Below the pieces are notes generated by a model. That model had not been told where the DNA came from and made no database searches. It saw only the letters and a program-made list of their open reading frames with translations. Positions 28,416-37,679 of a DNA stretch of 64,000 nt are shown one piece after another (position 1 is the stretch's first letter; every line of letters starts with the position of its first letter). The position numbers and the translations under genes are program-made. Origin of the DNA: Planctomycetota bacterium (GTDB lineage Bacteria > Planctomycetota > UBA1135 > GCA-002686595); contig JABABA010000013.1 of NCBI GenBank assembly GCA_014238415.1, positions 1 through 64,000 of the forward strand, written 5' to 3'.

Positions 28416-30092
28416 TCAGTCTGCGGATGACAACTCCTGAGCCCGGCGCTTGCGTGGGCCATTCAAGAATGTACCGATTGGGGTGTAGCGTACGAATAGC
28501 TGGTAGCTAAGCAAGAGTACGAGCGTCACGGCCGCGCACACGAGCGGGAACTTGAGGAAGGGCGAGAGCGGCCAGTCCTTGACGAATGACTGCGCGATGA
28601 GGATCAGGGGCAGGTGGGCAAGGTAGAGCCAGTAGGAGGAGTCAGACATGTAGCGCATCCAACGGCGTTCTCGCCCGCAGAACATCCGAAAGAGACCCAT
28701 CAGGCCGAAGATCATCAGCCAGGCGAAAACCACCTGCACCGCGGAGCCACATAGGTGGTGTAGGCCCTCCGGAATCGCCTCCAGGCTCCAGGTAGGCTTG
28801 ACTGAGAGTTCCATGCCGAGAGGAAAGATTACAAGGATGGCCAGCGGCAAGCTGATCCACCATCTGCTTCCGACTTCTCTCCCTGAACCTTTGGCGTCGT
28901 GATAGAACGCGCCGAAGAAAAAGAAGATTGCGTAGTAGAACAGCAGGTGGGGGAAGGGCAGCCAACCCGTGGATGTATCGGGGCCGAAGCCCGGCAATTC
29001 GCCACCCGAGTGCATCACGAGCTGGGGCAGTAGTGTCAATGGAAGCAACCACAGGTAGCGCAGAGGGGACAGTATCAGCCAGTCTGGGAGACTCTTCAGA
29101 TGCGTAACGGTGGCCAACAGGGCATACAGGGAGAACGCCATCACCAGCCAACACAGGAACCACAGAAACCATAGGTGTCCGAAGACGTCCTTCAAGAAAA
29201 GACCCTTGATCCAAGCGTCCGTGCTGGTTTCGGTGACGCGGCCGCCGAGGGCAGTGATGATCGCCGGCCGATCCGCTTCGATTTGGGCGAGATGCACGTC
29301 GAGCTGCATGATCCCAACCAGAAACACTGTGAGCCTCTCGATCTCTTTTCCCCATGGGTGCAAGACCGTGTCGAGTGGCGTTTCGCCCTTGTCGTTCTTC
29401 AGTCTGGGGTTTGCCCCGGATTCAAGCAGGAGCTTCACCGTCTCGGGTTCCCCTAAAAAGGCCGCCCAATGCAAAGGAGTCCCTCCATCCGCAGATTGGA
29501 TGTTGACTTCCGCGCCGCCGACCAGAAGCGCTTCTACGATCTCGCGATGGTTCGAAACGGCGGCCCAGTGAAGCGCGCTCGACTGATCCTCTGCTTGATC
29601 GTTCGCATCGGTTCCTTGGGTTAGCAGCGTCTCTACGCCCTTGAGGTCTCCACGGCGTGCGAGGTCGATGAGCCCTGCAGTGTCTTTAGCCGTCTCGCTT
29701 TGCTTGGGTTGTTCCCGTATGAACTCCTTCTGCAAAGACGCGAATTCGCCCGCCATGTGATTGAGTGGCACGATTGAGAAGAGGCCCACCATGCACGGCA
29801 GGAACACCCGTAAGAAGCGCTGCCTGAGAGTGGAAAAGAGGCCACGCCGTCGCCAGAGCATCGCCGTGAAAAAGCCACTCATGACGAAGAACACCGGCAT
29901 GCGGAATCCATGCACAAAGAAGAAGAAGCTACCGAAGGCGGTGTGCTGCTCGCTGTCCTGAACGATCCAAGGAAAAGGGACAAAGGAGAGCGCACCGTGC
30001 AGCGCGATGCCGAGCAACATCGCCACTGCCCTCAGCGCGTCTAGGTCGTGGTAGCGAGCGGCCTCTTTTCCGTTGGAGTTTCTCATGCCCAT
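28416..30092 (-). CDS. Acyltransferase family (acyltransferase_3-like) with internal ankyrin repeats
   Basis: YHDLDALRAVAMLLGIALHGALSF; PVFFVMSGFF; internal ALHWAAVSNHREIVEALLVGGAEVN and TPLHWAAFLGEPETVKLLLESGANP. Confidence 0.85.
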   Translation of the reverse strand: MGMRNSNGKEAARYHDLDALRAVAMLLGIALHGALSFVPFPWIVQDSEQHTAFGSFFFFVHGFRMPVFFVMSGFFTAMLWRRRGLFSTLRQRFLRVFLPCMVGLFSIVPLNHMAGEFASLQKEFIREQPKQSETAKDTAGLIDLARRGDLKGVETLLTQGTDANDQAEDQSSALHWAAVSNHREIVEALLVGGAEVNIQSADGGTPLHWAAFLGEPETVKLLLESGANPRLKNDKGETPLDTVLHPWGKEIERLTVFLVGIMQLDVHLAQIEADRPAIITALGGRVTETSTDAWIKGLFLKDVFGHLWFLWFLCWLVMAFSLYALLATVTHLKSLPDWLILSPLRYLWLLPLTLLPQLVMHSGGELPGFGPDTSTGWLPFPHLLFYYAIFFFFGAFYHDAKGSGREVGSRWWISLPLAILVIFPLGMELSVKPTWSLEAIPEGLHHLCGSAVQVVFAWLMIFGLMGLFRMFCGRERRWMRYMSDSSYWLYLAHLPLILIAQSFVKDWPLSPFLKFPLVCAAVTLVLLLSYQLFVRYTPIGTFLNGPRKRRAQELSSAD

Positions 30093-30307
30093 CTCGCCAC
30101 CAGCACCTCCTTGGTTGCTTGGAGTGTAAGAACTAGAATAGGTGCTCCAGAGGCATGTGTCCCAGAGGAATATCGCAAACTTGGCACTCCCTCAATAGGC
30201 TCAGGTCTGGCACATCCGGTTCACGCGATCCTCGTGCGCTACCACAATTGTGGCTACTTCCCAAAGGGACAGGGGGATCTCATCTGGCGAGTCTGAGAGG
30301 GCAGGGC

Positions 30308-31168
30308 ATGCAGGCCTTGGCCGGGGTATTATTCCCTAGCGCTCTCCCATGTCCTCTCTATCTGCTGCATTCGATTGCGGGAGACTTGGACACCATGGGA
30401 AATCTAGCGGCCAAAGTGCCTGGCCGCAGGGTCTTTGGGTTGCAACAGTCATTTGGCCAGCAGGAATTGGAAGGTGCATCGATTGAGTCCCTGGCGGGCT
30501 ACTATGTGCAGGCGCTCTTGAAACATCGTCCGGAGGGTGCTTTCAGTTTGGCGGGTCATTCCTATGGGGCCCGCGTCGCCTATGAGATCGCGCGCCAGTT
30601 GACTGATCAGGGACGTGAAGTGCATCTGCTGGGTATTTTTGACAGTTGGCCCAAGACTCCCGCGCGCGCCTCTGTACTTGAGGGAGTTCAGGCCTTTCCC
30701 GCATTCGTGGTCAATCTGCCCCGCTGGATTCGCGACGATCTACTGACCCGCAATCCTGTGTTTCTCGCGCGGCGTGTTGGGCGGAGGGTGCATTCCCTGA
30801 GCAAGCGTGTTCGGACGCGGCTCTCGCTCAAGCCCCGGCGGGCTCTGGAATTGGAAGACTACTTCGACTTGCAGGGACTGTCTGAGCAGGTGATCAAGCG
30901 CAAGCAATCCAACTTGAGTGCTTGGTCCCAGTTCCAGCCCCATGACTATCGCGGTCGTATCACTTTCTTCCAGGCTCGCACGCGGCCTCTCTTCCATTCC
31001 CATTTGGACCGAGAAGGGGGTTGGACTCCCTATGCGGAGCAGGGCGTCGAGGTCCACATTGTGCGGGGGCGACACACCAACATGATCTCTGACCCCCATG
31101 CGGAGGCCCTTGGAATCTTGTTGGGAGACCTCTTGGACCGATCCCGCGCGGAACTCAAGAAAGCCTGA
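30308..31168 (+). CDS. Thioesterase-domain alpha/beta hydrolase (NRPS/PKS TE-like), standalone
   Basis: LYLLHSIAGDLDTMGNLAAKV...FSLAGHSYGARVAYEIARQL; start corrected to 30308. Confidence 0.8.
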   Translation: MQALAGVLFPSALPCPLYLLHSIAGDLDTMGNLAAKVPGRRVFGLQQSFGQQELEGASIESLAGYYVQALLKHRPEGAFSLAGHSYGARVAYEIARQLTDQGREVHLLGIFDSWPKTPARASVLEGVQAFPAFVVNLPRWIRDDLLTRNPVFLARRVGRRVHSLSKRVRTRLSLKPRRALELEDYFDLQGLSEQVIKRKQSNLSAWSQFQPHDYRGRITFFQARTRPLFHSHLDREGGWTPYAEQGVEVHIVRGRHTNMISDPHAEALGILLGDLLDRSRAELKKA

Positions 31169-31367
31169 TCGAGACCCCAGATGCCTTTGTTTTATTGCGG
31201 GGGTCGGGGTCGTGAATCCGGTGTACTTTTGGGGCCTTATTGGCTGGTAAATGGTGCTAATGGGGCTCTTGTGTAAAGATTGCCGATAAGTTCCCCGAAA
31301 GCTGTCTTGCAGGCCAACATGGACGCCGACATGCGTACTTATCCGCTTGTCCTCTGCCTCTGAATTC

Positions 31368-33281
31368 ATGATCTCTACAATTCCCTTACTGGCCCTCGCG
31401 GCCTTGGTCTTCCCCGCTTCCCAGGACAACGGCACCGATGCCGCTCTCTGGTTCCCTACGGCTTCCACTGGAAACACCGTCGAGCTGGCGGTCAGCCTGA
31501 CCGATGCGCTTCCCGGCTACGATGTCAGCGAGTACACAGAGGTTCCCGCTTGCGACGAGCGAGGATACCTGGGCATCTACATGGATGTCACTGATCGTGG
31601 CATCGTTGTCAACGGCGTCATGCCCGGCAGTCCGGCAGAAAAAGCCGGTCTGGCAGAGGGCGACCTGATCGTCTTGATCGGGCAGCTTGATTTCCGCAAG
31701 GAGGGTTCAATCGAGGAGCTGGAAAAGCTCAAGGCTGGCTCAGAGGTAGTTGTGCGCGGCGCACGAAAACGCGAGCGCTTCAGTCACACCGTGACCCTCG
31801 CAACCGGGGCGGACATTGGCTTATCCGGTGAAGAGTCCAAAGAGGCGGCTCCCAGGGTTTCTGTGCCCATGGTACCGATGATTGTCAAGGCTGACCCCAA
31901 CAAGCCCTGGATCAAGGTCACCAGTCCTTCGGAAATTGAAAAGAAGAGAGCCGAGGCAGGCCGCGTCCGCGAGGAGATTCGAAAGCTCGAAAAGGAAATT
32001 GAATCTGTCGAGTCAGCCTCCGAGGGCGTGCGTATCCGGCGCTTGCGCCGCAGCGACGACAGCGACAACACCGAACACGGTGGCATCTGGATCGAAAATG
32101 AAGAAGGGCATGGAAATCGCTCTGAAATCGAGGTCGAGAGAGTCATCGAAGGCAGAGACTTGCAGTTCCATGGCTCGTCTGATGATGTACACACGGAAGT
32201 CTGGGTCAAGGGGCCTGGCGACTCGCAGCCCCGCCGGGTCAGTGGGTCTGGAAGTGATCATGAAGGTCTCGTGCGTCGACTGCGCAGGGGAGGTGTGGAT
32301 GCTCTGCAAGAGGAGCCCATCGAGCTGAAGATTCGCGAACTGCTCGGCGATCTCCATGGCGAGATCGAGATCCATGTCGATGTGGATACCGAAGAAGGCG
32401 AAGCCGGCCCCAGGGCTCGCTTCCGTCGAGAGGTGCGCATGGGCGATGGCGAAGAGGGTGGTCACGTTTTCCGCATGCGGCCTTTGAAGGAAGGAGCCGG
32501 AGGGGGTGATCGCCGGCACATGGTGCTGGAGATGATTGGCTCCGGGGAATGCGAAGATGAGTCTTGCGAAGGGTGCGAGGACTGCCGAGAAGGCGATTCT
32601 TCTCGGCAACGCAGATTCGTTATTGATTTGCACGGAGAAGGCCGCGAAGGAAATAGGTTGTTCTTTGGTGGCCCGGAAGGTCATGACGCAGGCGGTGACG
32701 GTCCGCATGCTCCTCACGACGCCCATGATTCCCGGGGTCCTCATCGTGAGCATGGTCATGACGCAGGCGGTGACGGTCCGCATGCTCCTCACGACGCCCA
32801 TGATTCCCGGGGTCCTCATCGTGAGCATGGTCAATGGAGGCGTACCGGCATGCCACCTTTTGGGATGACCATGCGCTGCCCTGCCATGCGTGGCTTCCAG
32901 TCTCATCGCTCAGGGGGAAATGGACCCAGCGAGGCAGATGAGCTTCGTCATCAAATCGAAGAACTTCGTATTCAAATCGGAGAACTCAATAATGAGGTGG
33001 GAGACCTGCGCAGTACCATGATTCGCATGCGTATCGCTATCGGTGAGCGCATGCAGCAGTCGGATCGACGTCAGGAATCCGACCAGGTGCGAGGCAGGGA
33101 TCGCGATCAAGGCAATGATCGTCGTGAGCGCATGGATCGCGGCCGAGACAACGATCGTCGTGAGCGCACGGATCGCGGCCGAGACAACGATCATCGTGAG
33201 CGCACGGATCGCCGCCGGGACAACGATGAGCGCGAGCGCAATGGCCGACGTCGGCAACGCTCGGACAGGCGAGATGGCTGA
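31368..33281 (+). CDS. Secreted PDZ-domain protein with His/Asp- and Arg/Asp-rich repeats
   Basis: Signal peptide; YLGIYMDVTDRGIVVNGVMPGSPAEKAGLAEGDLIVLIG; CEDESCEGCEDC; start corrected to 31368. Confidence 0.8.
   Translation: MISTIPLLALAALVFPASQDNGTDAALWFPTASTGNTVELAVSLTDALPGYDVSEYTEVPACDERGYLGIYMDVTDRGIVVNGVMPGSPAEKAGLAEGDLIVLIGQLDFRKEGSIEELEKLKAGSEVVVRGARKRERFSHTVTLATGADIGLSGEESKEAAPRVSVPMVPMIVKADPNKPWIKVTSPSEIEKKRAEAGRVREEIRKLEKEIESVESASEGVRIRRLRRSDDSDNTEHGGIWIENEEGHGNRSEIEVERVIEGRDLQFHGSSDDVHTEVWVKGPGDSQPRRVSGSGSDHEGLVRRLRRGGVDALQEEPIELKIRELLGDLHGEIEIHVDVDTEEGEAGPRARFRREVRMGDGEEGGHVFRMRPLKEGAGGGDRRHMVLEMIGSGECEDESCEGCEDCREGDSSRQRRFVIDLHGEGREGNRLFFGGPEGHDAGGDGPHAPHDAHDSRGPHREHGHDAGGDGPHAPHDAHDSRGPHREHGQWRRTGMPPFGMTMRCPAMRGFQSHRSGGNGPSEADELRHQIEELRIQIGELNNEVGDLRSTMIRMRIAIGERMQQSDRRQESDQVRGRDRDQGNDRRERMDRGRDNDRRERTDRGRDNDHRERTDRRRDNDERERNGRRRQRSDRRDG
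32682..32831 (+). repeat. Exact 2 x 75-bp in-frame tandem repeat
   Basis: Copies 32682-32756 and 32757-32831, each encoding HDAGGDGPHAPHDAHDSRGPHREHG. Confidence 0.95.
33117..33260 (+). repeat. Imperfect 36-bp tandem repeat, about 4 units
   Basis: Encodes DRRERMDRGRDN / DRRERTDRGRDN / DHRERTDRRRDN / DERERNGRRRQR. Confidence 0.9.
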
Positions 33282-33302
33282 GAGGTTGCAATGATCCAAG
33301 CA

Positions 33303-33337
33303 GACGGCCCGTCTCTCCGATGGAGAGACGGGCCGTC
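33303..33337 (+). terminator. Intrinsic-type hairpin after PDZ gene
   Basis: gacggcccgtctctcc-gat-ggagagacgggccgtc, perfect 16-bp stem followed by ctgttcttt. Confidence 0.75.
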
Positions 33338-33363
33338 CTGTTCTTTGGGGTCAAAAGCAGTCG

Positions 33364-33894
33364 TCAGGCCGCTTCCTTGCCCTCATCTTCGTCTGAATCG
33401 TCGAAGAGGTCATCGGGGAGGAATTCCTTGGGGATATCCAGTGTCAGCAAGGCTTCAGGCTCCGGTTCCCACGTATGCAGGGTCTTGGCAAGGGTCTTGA
33501 GCACATCCTGATCGAGTTCTTGCTGAACTACCTCCAGGAGGTCGGCTCCAGGATGCTTGACTCCATGGGCTAGAGCTTCGTCAGTCAGGACCAGAATACG
33601 ATCGCGTACAATGGTTTCCGAGATCAGGGCTCGCTCAAGCAGGGGCAACAGGCTCAGCCCCAGATTCAGGGGCAGGTTGTGTCGGTCGCACATGCGCTGG
33701 AGAAGTTGTTTCGCATCCATGGGAAGTTGACTCCGCATGAAAGCTACCACACCTCTGAATGTGAGGCGCTTTGACGTGGTCTGGCTGCGCGGTTTGGGCT
33801 GAAGCGAGACCTCCTCTCGATCTGATACTCCAATCTGCATTTGGTGGCCCGGGGCCCCTTGTCTGCTGTCTCGATTGGAGACCGCGGCACCCAT
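33364..33894 (-). CDS. Hypothetical protein with acidic C-terminus
   Basis: 176-aa ORF, DDLFDDSDEDEGKEAA end; divergent from 33975. Confidence 0.55.
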   Translation of the reverse strand: MGAAVSNRDSRQGAPGHQMQIGVSDREEVSLQPKPRSQTTSKRLTFRGVVAFMRSQLPMDAKQLLQRMCDRHNLPLNLGLSLLPLLERALISETIVRDRILVLTDEALAHGVKHPGADLLEVVQQELDQDVLKTLAKTLHTWEPEPEALLTLDIPKEFLPDDLFDDSDEDEGKEAA

Positions 33895-33974
33895 GCTCCA
33901 GAGGCGTTCTACGACACCTCGATGAAGGAATTGCGCGCCACCCCCTTTTTCCCTGCGTGTGCACCCAGAGCGTC

Positions 33975-34550
33975 ATGAGAGGCATTCTCCTTCTACTGGC
34001 GGTGTCGTTGATCGTCACCGCTTCTCAACCCCTATTTGAGCAACCCTCTGCAGCAACTGTGTTGCGCATGGATTTGGAGCAGCAGGCTGATCTGGCTGAC
34101 CTCGTGCTCGAAGGCACCGTGGCTTCCGCTCGTCCCCTGCGGGCTGCCGATGGAACCATTCGCACGGAGTATGAACTGCTCATTGATCGCACTCTGTGGG
34201 GCGAACCTCGCACCCGGCGCACCGTGACTCTGCCCGGAGGCGCCCTGCCCTCGGGGCTGGTGACTGTGATTCCGGGGATGCCTGTGCTCAGCGTTGGTGA
34301 GGATTGCCTCTTGTTGCTTGGTCCAGAAACCACCACAGGCCTACGCATTCCCGTGGGGCTGGGCCAGGGTCGCCTGCGTTTGGGCCGTGGTTTCGATGGC
34401 CGCCGGACCCTGGCCCAGGATCGTGCTGGCTTGAGTTTTGTCAGCCGCACGGGCTTGCGCGACGCGGAAGGCGGTAGCATCCAGGACTACTCAGAGGTGA
34501 TCTCTCGCTTGCAGGCGCGTCTGAATGTGCGTCGCGGGGAGCAGCGCTGA
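33975..34550 (+). CDS. Hypothetical secreted protein coupled to the matrixin gene
   Basis: Signal peptide MRGILLLLAVSLIVTASQ; stop TGA overlaps the next ATG (tgatg at 34548-34552). Confidence 0.7.
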   Translation: MRGILLLLAVSLIVTASQPLFEQPSAATVLRMDLEQQADLADLVLEGTVASARPLRAADGTIRTEYELLIDRTLWGEPRTRRTVTLPGGALPSGLVTVIPGMPVLSVGEDCLLLLGPETTTGLRIPVGLGQGRLRLGRGFDGRRTLAQDRAGLSFVSRTGLRDAEGGSIQDYSEVISRLQARLNVRRGEQR

Positions 34551-36757
34551 TGGTACGTGGGAAACAAGTTTCTACCGTTGTCTCGTTGCTGCTGCTGGTC
34601 GCTTTGGCCGCTGCTCACGTGCGTATTGTCTACGATGGCAATGGGCAGGCGATATATTGGAACAATCCTTCCAATGTGTCCGTGGTCATCCAGTCCACTG
34701 GCTCCGATAACATCAACGATGGCAGTGATGAAGTCGCCCTGCGGAATGCTATTGATGCCTGGAACGACGTGACCTCAACAACCGCGACCCTGGTGGAAGT
34801 GCAGAGCGCTGCGCAAAAGGCGCGTACGGACTGGCAGGCAGATGATATCCACCTGATGATGTTCGATGAGAGCAATCAATCAGGCTACTTCGGACCGTCC
34901 AGCGGAACCGTGGCGGTTACTCCGCTGACTTTCTACACCACCGGTGCGATCATTGACGCGGACGTGCTCTTCAATGGCGGCAGCTATCAGTTCACTACCA
35001 ACGGCCAGAGTGGGCGTTTTGACATTCAGGATGTGGCTACCCATGAACTGGGGCATCTGTTGGGGCTCGATCACTCGGGTGTGGCTGGGGCGACAATGTT
35101 CCCCTATGTGGATCCTTCAGTGATTCTACATCGCAGCCTTTCGGCGGATGATGCGGGTGGCTTGCGCCACATGTATCCGGCCGGATCCTTCGGTCGGATT
35201 ACAGGCTCTCTTTTCCGGTCGGACGGCACGCCGGTGATCGGGGCTCAGATCAGTGTGCGCGACAGTACAGGCCGTACCGCCGGAGCGATCTTGACCAACA
35301 GTGCTGGCGCTTTCACCGTGCAGGCTCTGGAGTCCGGGACCTACAGTGTTCTAGCCGTTCCCATGGATCAGCCCGTGAGTTCTGCGAATCTGTCCAACTG
35401 GTACACCATTCAGACCAACTTTGGCGCCACTCTGATGGGTCAGGTGGTTGTGACCGAGGGTGGCACCTCCAGTATCGGAGGACAGACGGCTCTGCCGAAT
35501 ACGAGCCTTTCCTTGGGCCGCAGCTTTGACGATTTTCCTCAGCGCGTGATCATGGGGCAGACCACTACCCATCTGTTGCGGGGGGCAGGGCTTGTGCCGG
35601 GGAGCACCCTGGTGGCGTCCGATCCGAGCATTGCGATCACGCCTACTGGCTGGAATGGGTCGTCGGTGCAGTTTCAGGTGACCTGTCCGGCGGGTGTGTC
35701 CCTTGGGCACTTTGATCTGAGCGTGACTGATCCTCTTGGAAACTTTGAGATCTTGGTGGGGGGGCTGGAGGTCACGCCTCCGAACCCTACGGTGCCCACG
35801 GTGAGTCCTTCCGCTGCCATTGGCGCAGGCGGGACAGTGATATCGCTCAGTGGAACAGGTTTTCGACCGGGCTGCCGAGTGATCATCGGTGATCAGATCT
35901 ACGAAGAGGGTCAACCTGGAGGGGCAGTACTGGTGAGTTCCACCAGCTTGCGACTGGTGTTGGCGCCAACCATCGGTGGTCTGCACGATGTGGTTGTCAT
36001 GGATCGCAGTGGGGTCGAGGGGCGCAAGGTCAATGGATTCACTGTTCAGGCCAACCCTGTCATCGCAAGTGTTTTTCCCGCGGTGGGCCAGTCCTTTGGT
36101 GGCACTCTGGTGCGTATCACCGGCAGTGACTTTCAGGTGGGAAGCAGTGTCCATATTGACGGTGCTTTCCAGCCCTTGGTCAGCGTGATTTCTCCCAGTG
36201 AGATCGAGGTGGTGACTACCGGTGGCGTGCCTGGTGGCCCATATATCTTGACCGTCCAGGTGCCTAGCGGCGAAGTTGCCAGTTCAGCTTTTCAGTACGA
36301 GAGCAAGCCAGATCCGCTCTTGACCGGGGTCAGTCCAGCTAGCGGCACGGATAAGGGTGGCAACACTGTGACACTGAGCGGCATGCAGCTGCATTCGGAC
36401 CTGGAAGTGGTCTTCGGCGCTAATCCTTCGACAGGCCAGGGTGGCAGTCTGGCACAGGTGCTCACCCTAACGGAGAATCAGATCGAAGTCAGCGCACCCC
36501 CCTGGTCGGCGAGCTCGGCTTCAGTGCTGCTGCGCGATTCACTCACCGGCCAGGCGTTCATGTTGACTGGCGCCTACACCTACATCGCCAGCAACCAAAG
36601 CAATGTGGGTGGTGCCTGCGGCAGTGTGATTCCCACAGCGCCCCCCGGTTGGCGTGATCTCTTGAGTGCGGGAGGCTGGTTGTTGTTCCTCTTGGTAATT
36701 TGTCTGGGGCGGGCACGGCGAGGATCCTTGGTCGCTCTGGGCTTGCGAGACCACTAG
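34550..36757 (+). CDS. Matrixin-type zinc metalloprotease with carboxypeptidase-regulatory-like and IPT/TIG domains
   Basis: HELGHLLGLDHSGVAGATMFP; IPT-like PTVPTVSPSAAIGAGGTVISLSGTGF and related repeats; C-terminal TM plus RARRGS. Confidence 0.85.
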   Translation: MVRGKQVSTVVSLLLLVALAAAHVRIVYDGNGQAIYWNNPSNVSVVIQSTGSDNINDGSDEVALRNAIDAWNDVTSTTATLVEVQSAAQKARTDWQADDIHLMMFDESNQSGYFGPSSGTVAVTPLTFYTTGAIIDADVLFNGGSYQFTTNGQSGRFDIQDVATHELGHLLGLDHSGVAGATMFPYVDPSVILHRSLSADDAGGLRHMYPAGSFGRITGSLFRSDGTPVIGAQISVRDSTGRTAGAILTNSAGAFTVQALESGTYSVLAVPMDQPVSSANLSNWYTIQTNFGATLMGQVVVTEGGTSSIGGQTALPNTSLSLGRSFDDFPQRVIMGQTTTHLLRGAGLVPGSTLVASDPSIAITPTGWNGSSVQFQVTCPAGVSLGHFDLSVTDPLGNFEILVGGLEVTPPNPTVPTVSPSAAIGAGGTVISLSGTGFRPGCRVIIGDQIYEEGQPGGAVLVSSTSLRLVLAPTIGGLHDVVVMDRSGVEGRKVNGFTVQANPVIASVFPAVGQSFGGTLVRITGSDFQVGSSVHIDGAFQPLVSVISPSEIEVVTTGGVPGGPYILTVQVPSGEVASSAFQYESKPDPLLTGVSPASGTDKGGNTVTLSGMQLHSDLEVVFGANPSTGQGGSLAQVLTLTENQIEVSAPPWSASSASVLLRDSLTGQAFMLTGAYTYIASNQSNVGGACGSVIPTAPPGWRDLLSAGGWLLFLLVICLGRARRGSLVALGLRDH

Positions 36758-36868
36758 AGCTTGCCTTGTAGTCCGGGCGAGAACATAGCCTTCCTGGTTG
36801 CCGGTGCCTGGGCAGGCGCCAGGCAAATCGCGACGATCAGGTCCACCCTGCTGCGCTAGACTGGGTCC

Positions 36869-37582
36869 ATGAGCTCCGTCCCCAACCTGGTCTATGACAT
36901 CGAGGTAGCGGGCCTCCCTTGGGAGGAGGTCGATGAGATTACCCGCGGCTACTTGATGAGCAAACAGCGCGATGATGCGGCGCGGGAAGCCGTTCGGGAG
37001 CGAACCGCCCTGTTTCCTGGCCTGGGCAAGGTGATCGCCATCGGTATGTGGCTGGTGCAAGAGGAGCGTGGCATGCTGCTGCTGGAGGGCGAGCACGAAC
37101 CGGAGCAGACTTGGGAAAAGGTTTCTCACTCAAAAATCGAGCGCGGTTCTGAAGAGCAGATCCTGCGCCGTTTCTGGGAGTTGGTGGATCTCAGCGGAAA
37201 GGGCAAGCGAACCCGGCTCGTGACTTTCAATGGGCGTGGCTATGACGGACCTGTCTTGATGACCCGGTCTGCTCAACTGGGCATTGCTCCCTCTCGCAAC
37301 CTGGTGCCTTATCGCTATGACATCAGCGATCATTGTGATCTGTTCGATGTGCTCGGCTACCAGGGCGCGAGTCGCGATCGGTTTTCATTGGATTATTGGT
37401 GTCGTCGTTTTGATGTGGAGAGCCCAAAGGGGTCGATTGACGGCAGTCAGGTGGCGAAGGCCTACCGCGCGGGCCGCATTGAAGACATTGGCGAATACTG
37501 CCTGCGGGATGTGCGCGCGACGGCGCAGTTGTTCCAGCGTCTTGAAAAGACCTTGCTGCCCCTCTTCAAGGGCGGTTCTTGA
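36869..37582 (+). CDS. Predicted 3'-5' exonuclease, PolB-like
   Basis: LVYDIEVA; LVTFNGRGYDGPVL; LFDVL; YCLRDVRATAQLFQRL. Confidence 0.8.
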   Translation: MSSVPNLVYDIEVAGLPWEEVDEITRGYLMSKQRDDAAREAVRERTALFPGLGKVIAIGMWLVQEERGMLLLEGEHEPEQTWEKVSHSKIERGSEEQILRRFWELVDLSGKGKRTRLVTFNGRGYDGPVLMTRSAQLGIAPSRNLVPYRYDISDHCDLFDVLGYQGASRDRFSLDYWCRRFDVESPKGSIDGSQVAKAYRAGRIEDIGEYCLRDVRATAQLFQRLEKTLLPLFKGGS

Positions 37583-37679
37583 GGGGTAGCGCCTCGTACG
37601 GGGACGAACCAACTGGCGAGGGGTCGCGGGGATCAAACCCTGTGCTTAGGATGGGGCTGTCCCCAAAACCTCTTTTCCC

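Noticed and set aside
32682-33260. CRISPR-like array
   Set aside because: Repeats are contiguous, in frame and coding; no spacers and no cas genes in the window.
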